Assembly (NCBI GenBank): GCA_902788205.1
Contig: CADAJJ010000055.1
Span: forward strand, 1 to 12,031
Direction: 5' to 3'
From: RUG023 sp900315435
GTDB lineage: Bacteria > Spirochaetota > Spirochaetia > Sphaerochaetales > Sphaerochaetaceae
DNA length: 12,031 nucleotides
Below are positions 7,398 to 12,031 of this stretch, piece by piece. A program made the translations under genes and the position numbers. The notes under the pieces were generated by a model. That model did no database searches and had not been told where the DNA came from. It worked only from the letters and a program-made list of their open reading frames with translations. Each line of letters begins with the position of its first letter. Positions within the stretch are counted from its first letter, which is position 1.

Positions 7398-9284
7398 CTA
7401 GAAGAAATGGTACATGCCGAAGTAAATCTCGTATTCGATCCCACCGGAAAGGTCTCCCTTGATCTTGTGGAAGATATCCCCGCCATTGATGCCGATGGAA
7501 AGCCGTACCGGGTAGGCAGGATGGCTGTCGATGATGCCGATGCCCTCCATGCCGATGCCCCACAGGCACTCCCAGTCCCCGACGTAATGCAGGCCATTAT
7601 GGTTGTAATGGTCTGCATAGTCGGGAGAAGCCTCCCGCTTGAACACGGCAAGATCCAGGAACGGGTTGATCAGGGTGTGGGCGAAATTCCCCAGCTTTAT
7701 GAACTTGGTCGTCATGTTGATGTTGACGACCACAGAACGCTCCCAGTCATAAATCTTGTCGTTCCCTTCATATTTATACGTACGGGCATAGTCGTTGTCA
7801 TCACGGACACCACGGATATACTCGGTAATGGAATCACCTGTGGCATCCGGGTAGAAATACCGGTCGTTCGGAATATGGTTGCCATTGCTTGCAGGCGTAT
7901 GATAGTGGTTGATGCCACCGGTGATCCGGATGGAAGGGTTGATCCAATCGGCAGGATACCAGAAACAGGTCAGCTGGAAAGCGAAGTTCTGATACGTGTA
8001 ATCGATGTAGTCCAGGCCATCATACTCGTCAAACAGGTATATCTCGTTCCGATAGGTGAATCTGAAATCCAGGCCGCTACGGAAGTCATCGGTGACGTAG
8101 TTGATGTTGGAATGGGACAAAGAACTATACAACGCCAAGGAAGTCTCGTACAGGATGTGACCGTGCGGATTGGAAACCCCATTTTTCGGATACATGGTAT
8201 TGAACTGGGAAACAGAGTTGTACCAGTTCATCCAGCCTCCGAAAGTGAAGTTCATGCCGGCCGTCTCGCCGATACGGAGCTTGTTCAGGATGCCATCCTC
8301 ATACCCCGTGGTCGCCACATTGATGTTACAGTCAAGTTGCTTGCCCCATACCTTGAATCCATGGAACGCCAGCGAGGTATAGGTCTGCAGCCGCTCATGG
8401 TCACCCGTGCCCGCCTTGTCATGATAATCGATAATCGTGTTGGAAATGGAATATCCTCCAAGATCCATGGCAAACGGCCCGAAGTTGATGGTGTTGCCGA
8501 TTTCCTCGAACTTCCAAGTGTTGGTATTCTTGTAGACGCCGGATTCGTTTTTCTGCGGGGCGACCTGTATCCATTCACGCAGGGAAAGCGGCTTCTTGTC
8601 AATCTTCAATCCTCGGGTGCGGACATCGAACTTGAAATACGAGTTGTCTGGCTCGTCTTCATTCAGGTTGAACGAGGATGCGATATCCATCTGGATATTC
8701 GGGGACAACATGATCTTGTTGACATCCACCTCGCCAAAATAGGTAGCTTTCTCGAAACTGTTGTCATTCTGCTCGATATCCGCATTAAGGTACAAATCCG
8801 CCATTTGACCCAGAAGGTTCTTGTCATAGAGACGGACACCGGCCTTCAGGCCGTAGTTCGAATCATACTTCGCATAGGGAAATGGAAGTTTCGCGCCACC
8901 ATCGACGATAGTGAACTCCACCTGATAGAACTGCATCGAGGAAGACTCGTTCGTATAGGTATACGTATATTGGACAGAACGGAAGATACGTAAATTCTTC
9001 AAGACCTGCGCCTTGTTGTCCAAGGCAGCCACCAGCGCGGCTTCCGAATCAAAGATCTCGTCACCATCAGGAACAATGCGGCTACGGATGGCACGCTCGC
9101 TCGTATGGCCTTTGAGGATAAAATGGTATCCGGAAATCATCGCCTTTTTCTGGACTGTCGGGGAAACGACCACTGGAGTATTCTGGTCAGTTCCGCGGGC
9201 ATCGTTGTTCTCCGCATATGCGAATGAGACGGAACCAGTCAACAGCAAGACGGTAACAAACGCCCGTGACAGAAATGGTTTCAT
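7398..9284 (-). CDS. Omp85-like outer-membrane barrel with a single POTRA-like domain
   Basis: A 628-residue protein with a signal peptide (MKPFLSRAFVTVLLLTGSVS.., cleavage after A24). Residues about 49-128 read as one POTRA-like domain: a strand ISGYHFILKG, a helix with SERAIRSRI, a second helix FDSEAALVAALDNKAQVLKN, then LRIFRSVQYTYTYT and QVEFTIVDGG. Next comes LPFPYAKYDSNYGLKAG and LYDKNLLGQ (152-160), which recall the start of Omp85 barrels, and about 450 residues of beta strands ending in Phe-Phe. IRGV (490-493), about 135 residues from the end, sits where the Omp85 loop-6 VRGF/Y motif would be. Homology to BamA/TamA is inferred by eye and needs a profile search. The ATG at 9284 is chosen over an ATG at 9344 because the latter lies beside the terminator and adds 20 non-signal residues; GAGGG precedes the chosen start. 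It is the first gene of the operon. Confidence 0.72.
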   Translation of the reverse strand: MKPFLSRAFVTVLLLTGSVSFAYAENNDARGTDQNTPVVVSPTVQKKAMISGYHFILKGHTSERAIRSRIVPDGDEIFDSEAALVAALDNKAQVLKNLRIFRSVQYTYTYTNESSSMQFYQVEFTIVDGGAKLPFPYAKYDSNYGLKAGVRLYDKNLLGQMADLYLNADIEQNDNSFEKATYFGEVDVNKIMLSPNIQMDIASSFNLNEDEPDNSYFKFDVRTRGLKIDKKPLSLREWIQVAPQKNESGVYKNTNTWKFEEIGNTINFGPFAMDLGGYSISNTIIDYHDKAGTGDHERLQTYTSLAFHGFKVWGKQLDCNINVATTGYEDGILNKLRIGETAGMNFTFGGWMNWYNSVSQFNTMYPKNGVSNPHGHILYETSLALYSSLSHSNINYVTDDFRSGLDFRFTYRNEIYLFDEYDGLDYIDYTYQNFAFQLTCFWYPADWINPSIRITGGINHYHTPASNGNHIPNDRYFYPDATGDSITEYIRGVRDDNDYARTYKYEGNDKIYDWERSVVVNINMTTKFIKLGNFAHTLINPFLDLAVFKREASPDYADHYNHNGLHYVGDWECLWGIGMEGIGIIDSHPAYPVRLSIGINGGDIFHKIKGDLSGGIEYEIYFGMYHFF

Positions 9285-9285
9285 G

Positions 9286-9351
9286 CAGACATACCCTCTT
9301 TTTTCGAGTCTCCCTATTTTTGCATAAATAAAATAGCAATGCAATCAATAG
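9286..9351 (-). promoter_or_regulatory. AT-rich leader that should contain the operon promoter
   Basis: This stretch lies between the terminator of the PpiD-like gene and the first gene of the surface operon, so the operon promoter is expected here. Candidate boxes on the minus strand are weak: TTGATT (9348-9343) with TATGCA 16 bp later (9326-9321), or TTGCAT (9344-9339) with AAAAAT 17 bp later (9321-9316). Neither is convincing, which may mean an alternative sigma factor or activator-dependent expression. An inverted repeat TTGCAT/ATGCAA overlaps these boxes. Confidence 0.35.
9320..9344. repeat. Inverted repeat TTGCAT-n13-ATGCAA, possible operator
   Basis: TTGCAT (9320-9325) and ATGCAA (9339-9344) are perfect 6-bp inverted arms separated by 13 bp. 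Centre-to-centre spacing is 19 bp, close to two helical turns. It lies in the presumed promoter region of the surface operon, a plausible dimeric regulator site. The regulator is unknown and chance occurrence in AT-rich DNA is possible. Confidence 0.3.
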
Positions 9352-9385
9352 AAAAAGTGCGTTGCAGAAAAGCTCTACAACGCAC
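9352..9385 (-). terminator. Strong intrinsic terminator of the PpiD-like gene
   Basis: On the minus strand, GTGCGTTG-n13-CAACGCAC is a perfect 8-bp GC-rich stem (9385-9378 and 9364-9357), followed immediately by TTTTT (9356-9352). It starts 30 bp after the stop codon at 9416. The other strand has no T-run after the stem, so it works in one direction only. Confidence 0.88.
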
Positions 9386-9415
9386 CTGACGAACCATAAA
9401 AGTGCATACATCCAA

Positions 9416-11017
9416 TCAGTTGGAAGCCGGCGTGCCGATAATTTCCTTGAAGAATACCGTGAGGAAGTTATCCTCAAAGCCATCATTATGCATCACCGAA
9501 TACTGGACGTCGCCTTGCATGGTGTTGGAAGCAAGATAGGTATAGAACTGCTTCACGTACTGTCCCATGCCCGCTTCGCCCTTGGCTCCGCTCTTGACAA
9601 CCAAGTACGAGGAACCTGCCTGCACGGGACCTGTCACGGCATCTTCGTCTGCCGCATACAGGCTTTTCACGGTCTCGCTGTCCGCATACGAAAGAAGCTG
9701 TTTCGGGTCAGTGGACTGGAACGAGCCGAGATACGTGCTGTTTCCGATGTTCATAGGAGTGGCTCCCACCTGGACAGTCGAAAGACCCGCATCGGTGGCC
9801 GCCGCATCAAAGCCCTTCTCGGTCGCCGTCCCTGCAAACTGGGTCGCCTGGTCTTTCAAATAATCGTCCATCATCTGGGCTTCATAGACGCTCATATAGG
9901 CCTTCACCGCATTCAGGGTCTGCGCATTGGTGAAATCGGCAGGAACCGCCGCAGAATCCACCCGCAGGATGAACCAACCGTTATTGCCTTCGAAAGGTCC
10001 GAGCATCTGGCCGGCCCTTGCGGCCAACGCCTGATCCGCCTCGGCCGCGTTTTTGAAGGTGTTCTGGATCTGGAAGAAATACACGTTGTCGCCAACCTTG
10101 CCTCCTTGCGAGGCGAAGCCGTCCGTGCTGGAAGAAGAGGCCACCGTGGCAAACTCTTCGCCACCAACGACACGGTCGGCCAGAGCTTGGGCGGCATCCT
10201 GGTCGGCGGCAGTCATCAGGGAAATGCCGAGTGTCTCGAACTTCTGGGCATTCTGCGTTGCGTAGGCCGCAGCCTGATCATCCGGATATGCGGTCAAGTC
10301 GAAATCGACATATTCGAACGAGCGGCTGTTGTCAGCCATGGATGCGATGAAATCCTGCTCGCCCGCAGAAGACAAAATCGAGGTAAGGTCGCCCATGACC
10401 ATCTGGGCAGGCAGATTGCGACGCACGGAAGTCTCGATGCTCTTCTTCTGGTCGGAAGAGGCGGCATTGTATGTCGCGACGTCAAACTTGCCGTCCTTGT
10501 CATAATACCCGCTGTTGATGATGGTCCGGTTCACGACGGAGTCGGCGGCAATGATGCCTGCCTTCCTTGCCATTTGGCTCAGTGCCGTATAATACACCGT
10601 GCTGTAGTAGGCGTTGCTCCAAATCGCATAGGCAGCCTGCTCGGGATTGGAAGATGACCCACGGTACTGCTGGCCGTAATTCTGGTACTGCTCATAGAAG
10701 TAGTTGCCATTCTCGAACTTGATGGCTTCCCCCTTGTACTTGCCGAACTCCAAAGAACCGGAACGGCGGGCGACGACGGCTTCAATAGCCGGGGCAAGCA
10801 CAAAGGAAATGGAAATCAAAATCAGGACGATGATGCCCAGCCACCACGCGATTCCCAACGGATGTTTCTTTTCTTTCTTGAAAGCCAAATCGATGGCTTT
10901 CTGGCGCGCGGCTTTCTCCTCGGCACTCATCTCATGGGGTGTGGATCCGGTTGTCGCCTGTCCCTCCCCTTTGAACTCCATAGTCTTTTCGGACGTTTTC
11001 TCTTCATCAGAAGGCAT
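9416..11017 (-). CDS. PpiD/SurA-like membrane-anchored foldase with degenerate parvulin domain
   Basis: A 533-residue protein: a charged cytoplasmic N-tail (1-53), one membrane helix (about 54-77, GIAWWLGIIVLILISISFVL), then a large periplasmic part. The N-terminal chaperone-like region (about 88-235) resembles SurA-N/PpiD domains. A parvulin-like domain follows (about 262-355): ALADRVVGGEEFATVASSSS, ASQGGKVGD and MLGPFEGNNGWFILRVDSA. The two histidines typical of active parvulins are not present: the first strand reads LGISL instead of a HIL-type motif, and GWFIL replaces GYHII. It is therefore probably a chaperone without prolyl isomerase activity, as is known for E. coli PpiD. A second, weaker repeat-like segment ends VTGPVQAGSSYLVVKSG (461-477). 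It likely assists folding of exported or outer-membrane proteins, possibly including the barrels encoded downstream. It is a single-gene unit with its own promoter, a GAGGT ribosome-binding site and a terminator. Confidence 0.82.
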   Translation of the reverse strand: MPSDEEKTSEKTMEFKGEGQATTGSTPHEMSAEEKAARQKAIDLAFKKEKKHPLGIAWWLGIIVLILISISFVLAPAIEAVVARRSGSLEFGKYKGEAIKFENGNYFYEQYQNYGQQYRGSSSNPEQAAYAIWSNAYYSTVYYTALSQMARKAGIIAADSVVNRTIINSGYYDKDGKFDVATYNAASSDQKKSIETSVRRNLPAQMVMGDLTSILSSAGEQDFIASMADNSRSFEYVDFDLTAYPDDQAAAYATQNAQKFETLGISLMTAADQDAAQALADRVVGGEEFATVASSSSTDGFASQGGKVGDNVYFFQIQNTFKNAAEADQALAARAGQMLGPFEGNNGWFILRVDSAAVPADFTNAQTLNAVKAYMSVYEAQMMDDYLKDQATQFAGTATEKGFDAAATDAGLSTVQVGATPMNIGNSTYLGSFQSTDPKQLLSYADSETVKSLYAADEDAVTGPVQAGSSYLVVKSGAKGEAGMGQYVKQFYTYLASNTMQGDVQYSVMHNDGFEDNFLTVFFKEIIGTPASN

Positions 11018-11063
11018 ACTACCTCTTTCTCCCTCTACTCATCCCCTCGGGATAATCATCAAA

Positions 11064-11093
11064 AATGTATCAGCACCGAGAGGGAGATGTCAA
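11064..11093 (-). promoter_or_regulatory. Sigma70-type promoter of the PpiD-like gene
   Basis: On the minus strand a perfect -35 box TTGACA (11093-11088) is followed by 18 bp and a -10 box TACATT (11069-11064, 4 of 6 to consensus), with TGA directly before the -10 (extended -10). The predicted start is near 11057, giving a leader of about 40 nt with purine-rich GAGGGAGAAAGAGG before the ATG at 11017. Confidence 0.75.
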
Positions 11094-11149
11094 TGTTGCA
11101 TACAGCTCACGGCAGGTCCATTCCACAATGACACTGGCACATGCTCGTA

Positions 11150-12031
11150 TCAGCCTTGCCTGTTGGGGGTGGCATGTGATCCCACTCCATCAGCGGTAGC
11201 GCACACGTACGCCTTGTACGTCTCTTTCATGGCAGGGAAGGTTGCAAGATACTCCCGCTCGACGGTTTCCTTGATCTGATCCGACTTCGACGGATCGATG
11301 AGCGCCATGCAACACCCCTTGAATCCCGCACCGGAGAACCGAGCGCCATACACCCCGTCCAGACCGGACAGGATTTCATAGAGTCTGATCAGTTCAGGCG
11401 AACCGCACTCATAGTTCGCGATGCTGGACCTTCCGCTTTCGGTGATGAGCCTGCCGAAAGCAACCACATCCCCTCGTCTCCATGCCTCGATGCCTTGGGC
11501 AACCCGGCCACTCTCCGAATAGAAATGCATGCAACGCTTCCGCCACGGGACGGGCAGCCTGTCCTTGTAGGCATCAAACACCTCCCGGGGAATGTTCCTC
11601 AGATACATATCCGCCAGTTTCCGTCCCGGGTACAGGCCGGCATAGGCGGCAAGCGCGAAGGCGCTCGCCTTGCACTCGTCCACCCGGTTGTTGTAGGCCG
11701 ATGAGGCAAGGTTGCGTCCCACCCCGGAGAAGAAAATGCCGATACGAATCGGCGGCATAGCAGGATTCACGGGAATATTCTCATAGCTGTCGTCCTTGCA
11801 ATCCAGAGCAAGCAGATGGTCTTTCCTGCAGAGCGTCTCACACGACTGGTCGAGTTTGCCGGAAGAGACGCCGACATACTCGTTCTCCGCCCGCTTGGCA
11901 AGGTAGATGAACTCATTGTCGGTAAGGACGATGTCATTGACCGCCGCAAGCGCACGAAGGAAACAGATGGTAAGCGCCGCCGAGGAGGAGATGCCGCCGG
12001 AAGGAAGCGAACCACGGATGATGCCGCACAA
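11150..12031 (-). CDS. GHMP-family sugar-1-kinase, galactokinase/arabinokinase-like, N-terminus outside window
   Basis: The last 293 residues of a sugar kinase that would phosphorylate a sugar at C1 using ATP. The N-terminal sugar-binding motif lies outside the window. Seen here: the GHMP ATP-loop motif GSLPSGGISSSAALT (window residues 7-21), the conserved catalytic-Asp region SGKLDQSCETL (57-67, D61), YNNRVDEC in the middle, and the C-terminal GHMP motif GVYGARFSGAGFKGCCMAL. The overall order matches galactokinase. However, SGAGFKGCC instead of the usual TGGGFGGC-type motif, along with SSIANYECG and LPSGGISSSAA, recalls the kinase domain of plant L-arabinokinase (ARA1). The substrate could therefore be galactose, arabinose or another sugar. 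The product could feed nucleotide-sugar pools used by the nearby glycan operon. It ends in TGA at 11152-11150, and no clear terminator lies before the next promoter. Confidence 0.85.
   Translation of the reverse strand: MCGIIRGSLPSGGISSSAALTICFLRALAAVNDIVLTDNEFIYLAKRAENEYVGVSSGKLDQSCETLCRKDHLLALDCKDDSYENIPVNPAMPPIRIGIFFSGVGRNLASSAYNNRVDECKASAFALAAYAGLYPGRKLADMYLRNIPREVFDAYKDRLPVPWRKRCMHFYSESGRVAQGIEAWRRGDVVAFGRLITESGRSSIANYECGSPELIRLYEILSGLDGVYGARFSGAGFKGCCMALIDPSKSDQIKETVEREYLATFPAMKETYKAYVCATADGVGSHATPNRQG

Larger units (their letters stand above)
694..9351 (-). other. Six-gene surface-glycan operon
   Basis: Six same-strand genes lie between a strong terminator upstream (9352-9385) and a probable terminator downstream (694-748). 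Gaps in transcription order are 60, 8, -1, 15 and 17 nt. The order is Omp85-like barrel, Wzi-like barrel, GT4 glycosyltransferase, CotH kinase, phosphoglycosyl transferase, secreted unknown protein. Co-transcription is inferred from spacing. Confidence 0.75.

Noticed and set aside
5550..8993. A 1147-codon open frame on the plus strand
   Set aside because: It mirrors the two minus-strand genes codon for codon and crosses their gap. It has no signal peptide, recognisable domain or ribosome-binding site, and its Val/Ile/Arg/His-rich composition is that of a shadow frame.
11116..11132. Possible terminator after the sugar kinase gene
   Set aside because: The stem (GTCATT with AATG-G-AC) is short and bulged, and no T-run follows.
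1..12031. CRISPR arrays, tRNA or rRNA genes, insertion sequences and attachment sites
   Set aside because: No regularly spaced repeats, tRNA-like cloverleaf, transposase or long terminal inverted repeats were noticed on reading both strands. A tRNA or covariance-model scan was not possible here.

Overview
This window looks like chromosomal DNA from a diderm (outer-membrane-bearing) bacterium of moderate GC content. The best guess is a spirochaete of the Sphaerochaeta/Treponema type. That rests on the mixture of protein types (an Omp85-like barrel with one POTRA-like domain, a Wzi-like barrel, a CotH kinase, a PpiD-like foldase and a PF09820-type ATPase) and on recall of similar proteins. No rRNA or other decisive marker is present. 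Every gene lies on the minus strand, so the window reads biologically from high to low coordinates.

Region 1 (12031-11150) holds the C-terminal part of a GHMP-family sugar-1-kinase, annotated as a galactokinase homologue but with motifs that recall plant arabinokinase. Region 2 (11093-9352) is a self-contained unit: a good promoter (TTGACA, 18-bp spacer, extended -10), a membrane-anchored PpiD-like parvulin protein that appears to lack the catalytic histidines, and a strong intrinsic terminator.

Region 3 (about 9350-694) is a tightly packed six-gene operon. In order it encodes an Omp85-like outer-membrane barrel, a Wzi-like capsule-assembly barrel, a GT4 glycosyltransferase, a CotH-type kinase with a lipoprotein-like leader, a polyprenyl-phosphate glycosyl-1-phosphate transferase (WcaJ/WbaP type), and a secreted protein of unknown function. 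It ends at a probable intrinsic terminator. Gaps run from 60 nt down to a 1-nt stop/start overlap. Region 4 (586-1) is the start of an AAA-ATPase-like gene (PF09820 type), apparently transcribed from its own promoter so close to the ATG that the message would be leaderless.

The most interesting unit is the six-gene operon. The cytoplasmic phosphotransferase would load a sugar phosphate on the lipid carrier, and the GT4 enzyme would extend it. The Wzi-like and Omp85-like proteins would act at the outer membrane. The CotH kinase would phosphorylate a surface protein or glycan. No flippase, polymerase, Wza-type exporter or chain-length regulator is visible here, so the usual capsule machinery is missing or encoded elsewhere. 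How these parts work together is inference from gene order.
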